DNA of 64,000 bases from a bacterium HR28 (GCA_002898255.1 BEIE01000002.1:310001-374000); one strand, 5' to 3'. Counted from the stretch's first letter, positions 8,594 to 17,911 are shown. Numbers and translations are program-made. Notes: generated by a model not told the origin, from the letters alone.

Positions 8594-10222
8594 GTGGACG
8601 CACGGCGGGCGGCGGCACGGGTAGAAGGCGGCGAGCAAGTGCCGCTGTCCGCCCAAGGAGAAAGCGACGAGCGATCCGTGGGAGCAGCACGAGAGAGATC
8701 CGCTGGACGAGTCGTCCTCGAAGCGCGCGGGATCACCAAGCGCTTTGGGACGGTTGTGGCGAACGATCACATCGATCTCACGGTACGGGCTGGTGAACTC
8801 CACGCTGTCCTCGGGGAGAATGGAGCCGGCAAAACGACATTGATGCGAATCTTGTTCGGGGAACTCCAACCGGATGAGGGCGAGATCTACCTTGATGGAC
8901 AGCGGGTGCGCTTCCGGAGCCCACGCGATGCCTTGCGCCACGGCATTGGGATGGTGCACCAGGAGCGAAAGCTGATCCCGGCCCACACCGCGCTTGAGAA
9001 CATTATTCTTGGACATCCGAAGACTGGGGCAATCCTGAATCTCCGGGAGGCGGAGCGGGAAGTCAGTGCACTCTGTGAACGTTATGGATTTCGCGTCCCA
9101 CTCCACGCCAAGGTCTGGCAGCTCTCGGAAGGTGAGAAGCAGATCGTTGAGATTCTGAAGGAGCTCTACCACGGGGCGCGGATCCTGATCCTCGACGAAC
9201 CGACGTCGGTCCTCTCACCGCCGGAGATCGTGAAGCTGCTCGAGTCGTTAACACGGATGGCCAAGGAAGATCTGGCGGTTATTCCCTTTATCACGCACAA
9301 GCTGCCCGTAGTATTGGAGCACTGCGACCGGGTAACGATCCTTCGACGAGGTCGCGTGGTGGCTGAGATGGAGACCCGACACGCGACGGAACAGACCCTC
9401 GCTGCGGCAATGGTTGGGCGCGAGGTGGTCCTGCAGCTGGAACGTGTCGAGGTTCCGCTCGGCGACCCGATTGTGCGGGTGCAGGATCTGTGGGTGCGTG
9501 ACGACCGAGGGCTCTTCGCGGTCCAAGGCCTTTCGTTCGAAATCCGAGCCGGGGAGATCCTCGGGATCGCGGGGGTAGCAGGAAACGGGCAAGAACCTCT
9601 TGCGGAAGCCCTGGCCGGACTACGGCCGGTGGAGCGGGGGACGATCACGCTGGATAGCATTGACATCACGCACGCCCCCGTGTTGGAACGCTGGCGCCGT
9701 GGGCTGGGATACATCCCAACCGAACGACGCGAGGTGGGATCGATCCCCACCTTTTCACTGGTCGACAACGTGCTTCTGAACTATCACTTTGAGCGGGAGT
9801 TCTCGCGGTGGGGAATTCTGGCGAGTGGCCAGGCTCGTGAACTGACCGAGCGGATCCTCCGCGAGTATAGCGTGGTGGCGGCTGGACCGAATGCGCCGGC
9901 ACGATCGCTTTCGGGCGGTAACCTCCAGAAGGTGATCTTAGGCCGGGTTCTCTCGCGGAAGCCACGATTCCTCATTGCGTGCTTACCGACGCACGGGCTC
10001 GACGTTGGCGCGGCAGAATTTGTGCAGCGGAAGATCCTCGAAGCAAAACAGAGTGGAACGGCTGTGCTGTTGATCTCCGAGGATCTCGACGAGATCTTGG
10101 CACTGAGCGACCGGATCGCGGCGATCTACGAAGGGCAATTTACAGGCATTGTTCCGGCGAGCGAGGCGAGCAAGGAGCTCGTCGGTGAGCTGATGGCTGG
10201 ACTGCGACGGGAGCGCGTATGA
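8594..10222 (+). CDS. BMP-type importer, double ATP-binding protein
   Basis: Up to 542 residues with two ABC domains. Domain one has Walker A GENGAGKTT, signature LSEGEKQ and Walker B ILILDEPTS. Domain two has a degenerate P-loop (GVAGNGQEPL), signature LSGGNLQK and a changed Walker B (FLIACLPTHGLDVGA). This asymmetry is normal for the sugar/nucleoside (YufO, RbsA-like) ATPases. The start is uncertain: GTG at 8594 is used, GTG at 8639 or 8678 is possible, and none has a strong ribosome site. It overlaps the next gene by four bases. Confidence 0.92.
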   Translation: MDARRAAARVEGGEQVPLSAQGESDERSVGAARERSAGRVVLEARGITKRFGTVVANDHIDLTVRAGELHAVLGENGAGKTTLMRILFGELQPDEGEIYLDGQRVRFRSPRDALRHGIGMVHQERKLIPAHTALENIILGHPKTGAILNLREAEREVSALCERYGFRVPLHAKVWQLSEGEKQIVEILKELYHGARILILDEPTSVLSPPEIVKLLESLTRMAKEDLAVIPFITHKLPVVLEHCDRVTILRRGRVVAEMETRHATEQTLAAAMVGREVVLQLERVEVPLGDPIVRVQDLWVRDDRGLFAVQGLSFEIRAGEILGIAGVAGNGQEPLAEALAGLRPVERGTITLDSIDITHAPVLERWRRGLGYIPTERREVGSIPTFSLVDNVLLNYHFEREFSRWGILASGQARELTERILREYSVVAAGPNAPARSLSGGNLQKVILGRVLSRKPRFLIACLPTHGLDVGAAEFVQRKILEAKQSGTAVLLISEDLDEILALSDRIAAIYEGQFTGIVPASEASKELVGELMAGLRRERV

Positions 10223-11391
10223 GGGCGGTCATCGGCGATTACACGATCCGGGTTGAGCGGCGCGCTGACCTGCGCTGGTGGCACACCACGCTGGCCTCAG
10301 TACTGGCGATTGTCGTCTCGTTGTTCTTGGTTGGCTTTGCCTTCCTCCGTGTGGGAGCCGACCCACTGGAGGTGTACAGCGAGATCGTGAAGTATGCCTT
10401 CCTGAGCGAGTTTGGGTTGCCGCAAACGATCAACCGAGCAACGTTTGTGCTCCTGGCGGCCTTTGCCCTGATCGTCCCGCTTCGCGCAGGGCTGTGGAAC
10501 ATCGGGATGCCGGGGCAGATCTACGCAGCGACACTCGCCGCATTTGGCGTCGCCTATGCGTTCGGAGCAAAGCGGTCGGTAAACGTCCAACTGCCGGGCG
10601 AGCTCATTATCCCGCTCATGTTCCTGGCAGCCTTAGCAGCAGGCGCAGTGTACGGAGCGATCGCTGGTTTTCTGCGGGGACGCTTCCAGGTTAACGAGAT
10701 CGTGACAACGATGATGCTGAACTGGGCGATGCTGTGGATCGTCGCCCACATGATCCGTGAGGGTGGCCCGTTCATGGGGCGGACGGCAGAAGGGGAAGGG
10801 TTCACGCTCCCGACGTCGCTCCGTCTCCCGCAGATCCTTGGAGTCCCGCTCACCGTCTATATTGCTCTCGCGCTGGCCGTGCTCCTCACGTGGTTCCTGG
10901 CCAAGACGACACTGGGCTACCGGATTCGGACGTACGGCGAGAGCCCACGGGCAGCGGAATACGCGGGGATCGATGCGACGCGCATTAGCACGCTCGTCTT
11001 CGCACTGGGCGGCCTCCTCGCCGGTCTGGCCGGTTATCACTACTTTGCGGCTGTGCCGGGGGTCTTCAAGATCCCGAAGAACTACGCGGACTTCGGTGAC
11101 TTCAGCTTCTATGGACTCATCACGGGGCTAATCGCGCGGAATAACCCGATTGCAGCAATACCAGTTGCAGTTCTCTTTGGTGGTGTCTCGGGTGGAGCGC
11201 GGTTCATGCAAGGGAAGCTCCGGCTGGCCTTTGGGATCGACTACGCGCTGCTCGGCGTGCTGATGATCATGATGGTCGCGTTCCAGGCATTGGCGCACTA
11301 CTCGGTACGGGTCGAGCGGCAAGCCGCGGTGCCGAGGCCACAGCTCGAACTGGAGAGGGGCGAAAGCCGTGTCGAGTCTCCTCGTCATTAG
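10219..11391 (+). CDS. BMP-type importer, permease subunit 1
   Basis: 390 residues with about eight to ten hydrophobic helices, and the EAA-like segment LRAGLWNIGMPGQIYAA typical of nucleoside/sugar ABC permeases (YufP family). The start ATG overlaps the ATPase stop as ATGA, showing translational coupling. The C-terminus is a charged cytoplasmic tail (VERQAAVPRPQLELERG). It forms the membrane channel with the next gene product. Confidence 0.92.
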   Translation: MRAVIGDYTIRVERRADLRWWHTTLASVLAIVVSLFLVGFAFLRVGADPLEVYSEIVKYAFLSEFGLPQTINRATFVLLAAFALIVPLRAGLWNIGMPGQIYAATLAAFGVAYAFGAKRSVNVQLPGELIIPLMFLAALAAGAVYGAIAGFLRGRFQVNEIVTTMMLNWAMLWIVAHMIREGGPFMGRTAEGEGFTLPTSLRLPQILGVPLTVYIALALAVLLTWFLAKTTLGYRIRTYGESPRAAEYAGIDATRISTLVFALGGLLAGLAGYHYFAAVPGVFKIPKNYADFGDFSFYGLITGLIARNNPIAAIPVAVLFGGVSGGARFMQGKLRLAFGIDYALLGVLMIMMVAFQALAHYSVRVERQAAVPRPQLELERGESRVESPRH

Positions 11392-12247
11392 TCTTGCTGC
11401 CGCCGCTGTCTTCGCCATCGCGGCGCTGGGGGAACTCCTGGAGCAGCGGGCAGGGATCCTGAACGTCGGGCTCGAGGGCGTGATGCTGCTGAGCGGCACC
11501 TTTGGGTTCATCGCGGCCAAGACGAGCGGAAGTTATCTCCAGGGGTTCACTGTCGCACTCCTAACCGGTGCTCTTGTCGGCCTTCTGCACGGCTTCTTTT
11601 CGATTACTCTTGGCAGCAATCAAGTCGTGAACGGGATGGCGATCTGGATCCTGGGCTTTGGGCTGACGACGTACATCGGCTACCCCTACACCGGGCCACT
11701 CGGACTGAAGCCGTTCCCCACTGTGGCAGGTCTCCCGACGTTCTTCCTGGTGGCGCTCGCCCTGGCGATTGCGATCTGGTTCCTCCTCTTCAAGACGCAC
11801 TTGGGACTCAAGCTTCGCTCTGTTGGTGAGAACCCCTCTGTCGCCGAGGCATCGGGCATCTCGGTGACCGGACTACGCTACCTCGCTGCGATCCTGGCGG
11901 GAATGCTAGTCGGTTTGGGCGGCGCCGTCTACTCTCTGGTCTATAACCCGGTCTGGAACTACAACTATCTCCAGGGGTGGGGATTTATCGCGTTAGCGCT
12001 CGTGTTCTTCTCCCTGTGGAATCCCTTCCTCGTCGTGGCAGGGGCAGTGTTCTTCGGGATTTTGTGGCAGCTCTCGCTTTACCCGGAACTCCTGTTCCCG
12101 AACGTCTTCTCGCGCTATATCTGGCGGGCGATGCCATTTGTCATCACGATTGTGGTCTTCATTGTGCTCTCGACACGCTGGTTCCGCCTCCGCTGGGGTG
12201 CGACAAAACCGGAAGCGCTTGGGCTGGCCTATCAGCGTGAGAACTGA
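11369..12247 (+). CDS. BMP-type importer, permease subunit 2
   Basis: 292 residues, very hydrophobic. The GTG start at 11369 lies inside the end of the preceding gene and follows GGAGAGGGGCGAAAG. The RAGILNVGLEGVMLLSG segment is the conserved loop of the second permease (YufQ family), and GLKLRSVGENPSVAEASGI is the coupling-helix region that contacts the ATPase. It is the last gene of the importer operon. Confidence 0.92.
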   Translation: MSSLLVISLAAAAVFAIAALGELLEQRAGILNVGLEGVMLLSGTFGFIAAKTSGSYLQGFTVALLTGALVGLLHGFFSITLGSNQVVNGMAIWILGFGLTTYIGYPYTGPLGLKPFPTVAGLPTFFLVALALAIAIWFLLFKTHLGLKLRSVGENPSVAEASGISVTGLRYLAAILAGMLVGLGGAVYSLVYNPVWNYNYLQGWGFIALALVFFSLWNPFLVVAGAVFFGILWQLSLYPELLFPNVFSRYIWRAMPFVITIVVFIVLSTRWFRLRWGATKPEALGLAYQREN

Positions 12248-12310
12248 GCGAGCCGCAGCTGCTCATGCAACCAATCGCACCCTCTGGTTGCGCGTTTTCT
12301 GTAGCAACAT

Positions 12311-12356
12311 GCCCAAGGAATGCGCCTGCCGAGAAGGGCAGACGCATTCCTTGGGC
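12311..12356. terminator. Long perfect hairpin between convergent operons
   Basis: GCCCAAGGAATGCG (12311-12324) pairs perfectly with CGCATTCCTTGGGC (12343-12356), and an inner CTGCC/GGCAG pair extends the structure. It sits where the plus-strand importer meets the minus-strand flagellar arm, so it can fold on either transcript. There is no uridine tract, so factor-independent termination is not assured. Confidence 0.6.
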
Positions 12357-12475
12357 CTAGTGCCGCACTGAGGCAGAGACGGCCGTCTCGACACCAGGCT
12401 GGGGAAACTGAGTTAGGGAAGACGTTCGCCGCATATCGGAGGACTTCGCAGCTCTCTGACTGGGACACGAGTCCT

Positions 12476-13156
12476 TCACGCCCCAGAAGAGACGTCCTGC
12501 TCCGCCGCTCCGTTGTTTGGTACCCCGGGCGTTGCTGCGGTCGCTGGGTGGGCCAGCTGGTCACTCGTCTCCAGTACACGCCAGGCCCGCGGCATGCGGG
12601 TGCGCAGTATTTGGCCAAAGGAGGGTACGACCGCGTGAATCAACGGACCTCCCCGCCGCTGCGACTCGAGCTGCGCGACCTCTTCCGGACGTAGCTCGCC
12701 GAGGAGGGAGAGCCCTGCGCTCCCAGCACCGACAAGGAGGTAGCGCTCGCCGACGCGCACGATGTGCACGACGCCACTTCCGGCGAGTGAAAGCGTATCG
12801 ACCAGTTCGAGCAGCTTGGTCTGCGAGACCGTGGCCGCCACACGCCGGTTAAGCGACCGGAGTACGCGGATTGTCAGGTACGCCGCGACAATGACGATGA
12901 GGGTCGGCACCAGCATGGCCGAGAGGAGTTCCCAAAGGGATGTCCCCTCTGCCATCGCTGGCGATGGCTGGCTAGCCAGCTCGGCATAACCGCGCGCCAG
13001 GAACTCCCCTGACTCGGGGGTCGGGGTGGGAAGCGGGGCAGGCGAGGTCCGGGTACTCGCCCAGAGAAGGCCCACGAGCGCTGCAAGGGCAAATGCCCCC
13101 ACTGGCAGGAGCCAGCGACGCGGCAACTGCGGAAACCGATCGCTCACTCTTATCAA
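12476..13156 (-). CDS. fliO: Flagellar biosynthesis protein FliO
   Basis: 226 residues. Start TTG at 13156 overlaps the FliN stop as TTGA; a GTG three codons in is an alternative with good spacing to GAGGG. It has a first hydrophobic helix at about residues 16-33, a Pro-rich loop, a second helix at about 73-95, then the FliO domain with TVSQTKLLELVDTLSLAG and the RYLLVGAGSAGLSLLGEL strand pair. FliO assists assembly of the FliP-FliQ-FliR export gate. Identification is by topology, domain pattern and position at the end of fliM-fliN. Confidence 0.85.
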   Translation of the reverse strand: MIRVSDRFPQLPRRWLLPVGAFALAALVGLLWASTRTSPAPLPTPTPESGEFLARGYAELASQPSPAMAEGTSLWELLSAMLVPTLIVIVAAYLTIRVLRSLNRRVAATVSQTKLLELVDTLSLAGSGVVHIVRVGERYLLVGAGSAGLSLLGELRPEEVAQLESQRRGGPLIHAVVPSFGQILRTRMPRAWRVLETSDQLAHPATAATPGVPNNGAAEQDVSSGA

Positions 13157-13530
13157 CCCTCACCTAGCCGCTTCTCTGGCGCCACGATCTCGGTAATACG
13201 GACGGCGAACTTCTCGTCGACGACAACTACTTCACCCCGCGCGATGAGCGTCTTATTGATCGTCAAATCCACCGGCTCACCAGCGAGCCGATCGAGCTCG
13301 ACGACCGAGCCAGGCCGGAGCCCAAGGATGTGCTTGATCCGCATTCGCGCTGAGCCGAGTTCAGCAGTCAGTTCCACTTCGACGTCGCGCAAGAAGTCGA
13401 TACTCTGGCGCCCAGACGCGACAGGCTGGTCCCGGAACTCGACGAAGCGCGCCTCTTGGACGGGTGTCTCTGGTGGGCGGACCGAGCCTGATTCACCGCC
13501 GGGATTCACGGGGTCTGGACGGTCGGCCAT
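13153..13530 (-). CDS. fliN: Flagellar motor switch protein FliN
   Basis: 125 residues. A variable Pro-rich N-terminus is followed by the SpoA/C-ring domain from about residue 45, with ILGLRPGSVVELDRLAGEP and DLTINKTLIARGEVVVVDE as clear landmarks. FliN forms the lower C-ring with FliM and controls rotation. ATG 13530 follows GGAAGGAGGG. The gene begins inside the 3' end of fliM and ends over the fliO start, so the three are tightly coupled. Confidence 0.95.
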   Translation of the reverse strand: MADRPDPVNPGGESGSVRPPETPVQEARFVEFRDQPVASGRQSIDFLRDVEVELTAELGSARMRIKHILGLRPGSVVELDRLAGEPVDLTINKTLIARGEVVVVDEKFAVRITEIVAPEKRLGEG

Positions 13531-14513
13531 AGCGTTGTCCCTCCTTCCTGGTCGAGTTCGTCAGTACGCGGCCATTCCTCGGTGACCGTACCACCGATCC
13601 GCACGGCGAGTGATCGGCCGCGTCGGCCGGGGAACGCATAGAAGCGAGGCTCATTTTCCACATAGACAGTGAGCGGAAACGAGACGTCCTGATCGAGAAC
13701 GAGAACGTCACCGACCTCGAGCGCGAGAAGATCCTGAACTGTAAGGCGCACACGCCCGAGTTCCACTCGAAGCTGGAGGGGGACCTCCTCGAGCTGCGCA
13801 CTCAGATGGGCAAGAACTTCAGGGCTGGTACCACGGCGCGGATTCGCAAAGAGAACACGCGCGTTGAGGCGCGGCAGTATCGGCTCAAGCGTCGAGGCAG
13901 GGAGAACAACGGTAAACTGGCCCTCGCTGTCGAAGAGGCGAACGTTGTGTTGGACGAGCAGCACAATCTCGCTCGGCATCAAGCCTTGGATCTGCTGGCC
14001 GGAGAGGACCACCTCGCAGGGTTGGGGGTGCAACCGGACTACCTGCTCCCAGGCGTTGGCGAGTTCGTGGAAGAGCCCGTTTCCGAGCTCGCGGAGCAGG
14101 AGCAACTCGATCTCAGTGATCGTGGTTGCGGTAAAGGGCGGGCGCTCCTCACCCGCGCCACCAAGCATACGGTCGACAAGGCGGGAGGCGGTCGTGAAGT
14201 CGAGCTCCAGCAGGACCCGGCCGACGAGCGGCTCGAGTTCGGCAAGGCAGAGGACAACCTGTGGAGGAAGACGATCAAGATAGTCGCCGAGTGTCGTCTG
14301 CTCGATGGGGCCAAGTTCGCTGTGGACGGCGGTGCGGACGTGTGCCGAGAGGTAGTTGGAAGCGAAGCGGTCGAACGCTTCGTGGATACTCTGGATGGAG
14401 CGGATATGATCCTTTGAGAACTTGTCGGGACGGCGGAAATCATAGGGAACGGGTTTCCCACGCTCGCGGCGCGCCGTGCGCGTCGTCGCGGATCGGACGC
14501 GGCTGAGCGACAT
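13506..14513 (-). CDS. fliM: Flagellar motor switch protein FliM
   Basis: 335 residues from the ATG at 14513, which follows GAGGAGGCGGAG. The middle domain begins about residue 25 with PYDFRRPDKFSKDHIRSI, the conserved FliM opening, and includes LGGAGEERP in the GGxG region. The C-terminal SpoA domain ends near residue 310. The usual N-terminal LSQxEIDxLL peptide, the CheY-P docking site, is absent: the protein begins MSLSRVRSATTRTARRERG. FliM links the MS ring to FliN. The 25-base overlap with fliN supports coupled translation. Confidence 0.95.
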   Translation of the reverse strand: MSLSRVRSATTRTARRERGKPVPYDFRRPDKFSKDHIRSIQSIHEAFDRFASNYLSAHVRTAVHSELGPIEQTTLGDYLDRLPPQVVLCLAELEPLVGRVLLELDFTTASRLVDRMLGGAGEERPPFTATTITEIELLLLRELGNGLFHELANAWEQVVRLHPQPCEVVLSGQQIQGLMPSEIVLLVQHNVRLFDSEGQFTVVLPASTLEPILPRLNARVLFANPRRGTSPEVLAHLSAQLEEVPLQLRVELGRVRLTVQDLLALEVGDVLVLDQDVSFPLTVYVENEPRFYAFPGRRGRSLAVRIGGTVTEEWPRTDELDQEGGTTLWPTVQTP

Positions 14514-14523
14514 CTCCGCCTCC

Positions 14524-15066
14524 TCACTGAATGACGAACTGGGTGAGATAGACCTCGGTGATCTGATACTCGCCAAAGGCCGGTTGCAGCTTTTCGGCAA
14601 GTTCAGCCTTCAGGCGTTCCTTCCCCTCCGGCGTGGAAAGCTCGTCTACCGTCTTCGAGGTTAGGACCATCGTCAGGGTATCCTGGATTTTCGGCCAGGA
14701 GTGGTCCAGCTCAGCGCGGAGGGGATCGGTGCCACTGCCCCCACTGCCATGCCCTCCTCCGCCGCCTGCGGTGAGACGCTCATAGGTTTTCTGGTCAACC
14801 GTGACTTCAACGACCACCTCGGCCTTCAAATAGCGATATCCACCAGGATCAGCGAGGTTGACAACGCGCTCACCGAGCGAGACAGTGAGATGCTGTTCTT
14901 TGGGTTGACTTGCACTTGCATCGTTTGCCGGCTGGTTGATGACGATGTTGAGAACAAAGGGCGCCGCGCCAGCACCACCAAGCAGGAAGAAGCCTCCGCC
15001 GGCAAGGACAAGAACGACAGGAATGGCGAGGAGCAATACACGCTTGCGCAACAATCGCTTCACCAT
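14524..15066 (-). CDS. fliL: Flagellar basal body-associated protein FliL
   Basis: 180 residues. One N-terminal membrane helix (about 10-30) is followed by a periplasmic stomatin-like domain with YRYLKAEVVVEV and a C-terminus GEYQITEVYLTQFVIQ that is characteristic of FliL. A glycine-rich loop (TAGGGGGHGSGG) at about residues 97-110 is an unusual insertion. FliL supports stator function near MotA/MotB. It lies between motB and fliM. Confidence 0.9.
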   Translation of the reverse strand: MVKRLLRKRVLLLAIPVVLVLAGGGFFLLGGAGAAPFVLNIVINQPANDASASQPKEQHLTVSLGERVVNLADPGGYRYLKAEVVVEVTVDQKTYERLTAGGGGGHGSGGSGTDPLRAELDHSWPKIQDTLTMVLTSKTVDELSTPEGKERLKAELAEKLQPAFGEYQITEVYLTQFVIQ

Positions 15067-15077
15067 CAGTTACCCTT

Positions 15078-15794
15078 TCACGGCGCGTTGCCGACCGCTG
15101 GATGAAGAAGGACGATGTCGACTCGTCGGTTTTTTCGCCGCCCTTCGAGCGTGTCGTTCGAGGCACGAGGGCGGAACTCGCCATAGCCAGCAGCGCTCAG
15201 ACGCTGGGGCGAGAGGCCGGCTACATCGGTGAGATACCGCACGGTGTTGACTGCCCGCATAGCCGAAAGCTCCCAATTGTCTGGGTACGTGCCGGATGGT
15301 GGTGGCGTATTGTCAGTGTGCCCTTCGACTCGGATCGGATTTGGGAGTGGCTCGACGATTGCGGCGATGCCATCGAGGACGCGCTGCGCCTCCGGACGGA
15401 GCTCCGCCTGCCCGGGTGGGAAGAGGACCGCGTCCGAGAGATGAATGACAATGCCTTCGCTAGTCAACTCCACCTCCACATTCTGGCGATCCAACCCGAG
15501 CCGCGTGAAGAGGGAGGCAACCTGCGCACGGACACTGAGGTACGTATTGAAGCGCGGGTCCTGCTCAAGCGGTGTCATAGCTGACTGGCCAGGGGGAGGC
15601 GCCTGAAGCACGTCGAGGTTGAAGGCGGCGCGAAGGGAGCTTGCCACCTGACGGAACTTGGCAAGATCGGCCTGAGAGATCGAGTACATGACGACGAAAA
15701 AGATCAGGAGCAACGTAATGAGATCAGCGTAGGTGATGAGCCAGCGCTCCAGATTCTCATGCTCGCCTTCGTGATGGCGAGAGCGGCGCCGCAC
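15078..15794 (-). CDS. motB: Flagellar stator protein MotB
   Basis: 238 residues. A short cytoplasmic N-terminus leads into a single helix with ITYADLITLLLIFFVVMYS; Asp24 is the proton-carrying aspartate. A plug/linker follows, then an OmpA-like peptidoglycan-binding domain from about residue 115 with VEGHTDNTPPPSGTYPDNWE and a RRKNRRVDIVLL end. MotB anchors the stator to the cell wall and forms the ion channel with MotA, seven bases upstream. The aspartate alone does not settle proton versus sodium use. Confidence 0.95.
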   Translation of the reverse strand: MRRRSRHHEGEHENLERWLITYADLITLLLIFFVVMYSISQADLAKFRQVASSLRAAFNLDVLQAPPPGQSAMTPLEQDPRFNTYLSVRAQVASLFTRLGLDRQNVEVELTSEGIVIHLSDAVLFPPGQAELRPEAQRVLDGIAAIVEPLPNPIRVEGHTDNTPPPSGTYPDNWELSAMRAVNTVRYLTDVAGLSPQRLSAAGYGEFRPRASNDTLEGRRKNRRVDIVLLHPAVGNAP

Positions 15795-15800
15795 GGTCGC

Positions 15801-16604
15801 TTACTCCCCTCCCGGAGCCATGGCTCGAGCACCAACGGCAGCGGCTTTCTGCTCGCTCGCACGCGCCTGTGGTGGCAGATGCACCAAGAGCTTCTCGCGC
15901 AGCATGCGCGGGTTCTCACCAGCTTGAATACCGAGCACCCCCTCGATGATCAGTTGCTTTTCGGCGACTTCCTCTTTGCTGCGGAGCTTGAGCTTGTTGT
16001 GAAGCGGTAGCCAAAGGAGGTTGGCCGTCGCCACTCCGTAGAGTGTGGCCAGGAACGCAACAGCGATCGCTGGACCGAGTGACTCGGGATCTTTGAGCGA
16101 ACTCAAGACGTGGACAAGTCCCATGACCGTGCCAATGATGCCCATGGTCGGGGCGAACCCGCCCATGGTCTGGAAGATGCCATAGCCACGAGCATGCCGC
16201 TGTTCCATCGCTTCAACATCGGCATGGAGGATCTGCTCGGTGAGCTCAGCATCGGTTCCGTCGACGACGAGCATGACACCCTTCTTGAGGAAGGGGTCTT
16301 CGATCGGGTGATTCTCGAGGGCGAGTAGCCCATCGCGTCGTGCGATCTCAGCGAGCTTGACGATTTCCTCGACGAGGACGGCACGACGATCTGGAGGTGT
16401 CTTAATCGCCTTCATGATCAATTTCGGCAGTCCAAGCATGTCTTTTAGGCTGTAGCTCGTCATCGTTGCGCCGAATGTGCCACCGAAGATGATCATATAG
16501 GCGGTGATACCGATCAACGACGAGAGGTGGCCTCCCTCTAGGACGAAGGCGACAATCAACGCACCAAACCCAAGAACGATCCCGAGGACGGTAGCAAGAT
16601 CCAT
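15801..16604 (-). CDS. motA: Flagellar stator protein MotA
   Basis: 267 residues with four membrane helices (two near the N-terminus, two near residues 145-205) and a large cytoplasmic loop. ARGYGIFQTMGGFAPTMGIIGTVMGLVHVL is the conserved third helix region, and YGVATANLLWLPLHNKLKLR the fourth. MotA couples ion flow to torque on FliG. It is transcribed before motB, with the ribosome site GGGAGCC upstream of ATG 16604. Confidence 0.95.
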   Translation of the reverse strand: MDLATVLGIVLGFGALIVAFVLEGGHLSSLIGITAYMIIFGGTFGATMTSYSLKDMLGLPKLIMKAIKTPPDRRAVLVEEIVKLAEIARRDGLLALENHPIEDPFLKKGVMLVVDGTDAELTEQILHADVEAMEQRHARGYGIFQTMGGFAPTMGIIGTVMGLVHVLSSLKDPESLGPAIAVAFLATLYGVATANLLWLPLHNKLKLRSKEEVAEKQLIIEGVLGIQAGENPRMLREKLLVHLPPQARASEQKAAAVGARAMAPGGE

Positions 16605-16624
16605 CGCAGGCTCCCTCCCGACGC

Positions 16625-16855
16625 TTACTCCTGCGTGTCACGGGCCGGTAACGCACCACGGACCGCATCGACTGGCATGACGAGGCCGCGGCGGTACGCC
16701 AGGACGCGCTCCACTACTTCATCGACTGGCTCACGGACCATGATGCGCCGGCGAGTGACAAGGACGATAACTGTCTCTGGCACCGCTTCGATCGTCTCGA
16801 TCAGTTCCGCATTGACAACAACACGCGTCCCATCGAGTCGTGTCACTGCGATCAT
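16625..16855 (-). CDS. flbD: FlbD family small flagellar protein
   Basis: 76 residues. MIAVTRLDGTRVVVNAELIETIE is matched closely to the small FlbD/swrD family, which in Bacillus raises stator power and is found next to motA. It is the first gene of the minus-strand flagellar arm, 20 bases before motA. It is small, with no membrane segment. Confidence 0.9.
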   Translation of the reverse strand: MIAVTRLDGTRVVVNAELIETIEAVPETVIVLVTRRRIMVREPVDEVVERVLAYRRGLVMPVDAVRGALPARDTQE

Positions 16856-17110
16856 CGGTTACTCCTGCGCAGCGGTGCAGCATTCGACCGCCACATGGTG
16901 AATTTCGGCCGGCATCTCGCTCGGGGGACCCTGCCAAAAGGTCCTGGTGGACCGGGTCGTCGGGGCCGTTCGGACAGAGGCTCCTTCGCCCTAGGCGGGA
17001 GAGACGAGCGTCCCGCCGGAAATCCTGACAGGCTCCCGATGCGCTTCGTGGTGCCATGCCGGTACGGTGCGGATGTGAAGCGGACGAACGTGCGACGGGC
17101 GGAGCGAGCC
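16856..17110. promoter_or_regulatory. Divergent flagellar control region
   Basis: 255 bases separate flbD (minus) from fliP (plus), so promoters for both flagellar arms are expected here. A perfect 7-bp inverted repeat, GGCGGGA (16994-17000) with TCCCGCC (17011-17017), lies near the centre. No convincing sigma-70 or sigma-28 pair was identified, so regulation by a dedicated activator is possible but unproven. Confidence 0.4.
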
Positions 17111-17911
17111 ATGGCGGAGGAACGGACGGCCGACAGCAGAAAGCGCGGGCACCACCGCTGGTTACTCCCGCTCGGCGCGGCACTCGGCGGACTGGTGAGT
17201 AGCGCTTGCGCGATGAGCGCGAGCATGGGTTCCACCCAGATCCAGGTGCAGAGCGGTGGGACAAGCGGGACCAGCAGTCCGATTGCAGCTGGGCTGGAGC
17301 TCGTCTTCTTGTTGACGTTGGTCAGCCTGCTTCCGACGATCCTTGTGGTCATGACGTCGTTCACTCGGATTGTGATCGTCCTGTCCTTCGTGCGGACAGC
17401 GATCGGCGTGCCCCAGTTGCCACCGAACCAGGTGCTCATCGGTCTCTCGCTTTTCCTGACCGTGTTCGTCATGGCCCCAACCTGGCAGGCCATCAACCGC
17501 GATGCACTCCAGCCCTACCTGCGGGGCGAGATCGACCAGCGGACGGCCCTGGAGCGTGGCCTGAAGCCATTGCGCGACTTCATGTTCCGCCAGACACGTG
17601 AGCGTGACATCGCCCTGTTCATGAATCTCGGCAACTTGCCGCGCCCGCGTAACCCCGACGAAGTTCCGACCTGGGTGCTGGTGCCGGCATTCATTCTCAG
17701 CGAGCTGAAGACCGCTTTCACGATGGGGTTCGTTCTGTTCATCCCCTTCTTGGTTATCGATCTCATCGTTTCCAGCACGCTCATGGCGATGGGGATGATC
17801 ATGGTTCCGCCGGTCGTCATCTCGCTCCCGTTTAAGCTCTTGCTCTTTGTCATGGTCGACGGGTGGGATCTTCTGGTGCGATCGCTCGTGACGAGTTTCG
17901 GTGCTGGATAG
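17111..17911 (+). CDS. fliP: Flagellar export gate protein FliP
   Basis: 266 residues from the ATG at 17111, chosen because the next residues lead directly into a signal-like helix (about 18-34); an in-frame start far upstream would add an unalike basic tail. TSFTRIVIVLSFVRTAIG and LPPNQVLIGLSLFLTVFVM are the family signature, and four membrane helices are visible. FliP forms the core of the export gate with FliQ and FliR. It opens the long plus-strand flagellar operon. Confidence 0.95.
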   Translation: MAEERTADSRKRGHHRWLLPLGAALGGLVSSACAMSASMGSTQIQVQSGGTSGTSSPIAAGLELVFLLTLVSLLPTILVVMTSFTRIVIVLSFVRTAIGVPQLPPNQVLIGLSLFLTVFVMAPTWQAINRDALQPYLRGEIDQRTALERGLKPLRDFMFRQTRERDIALFMNLGNLPRPRNPDEVPTWVLVPAFILSELKTAFTMGFVLFIPFLVIDLIVSSTLMAMGMIMVPPVVISLPFKLLLFVMVDGWDLLVRSLVTSFGAG

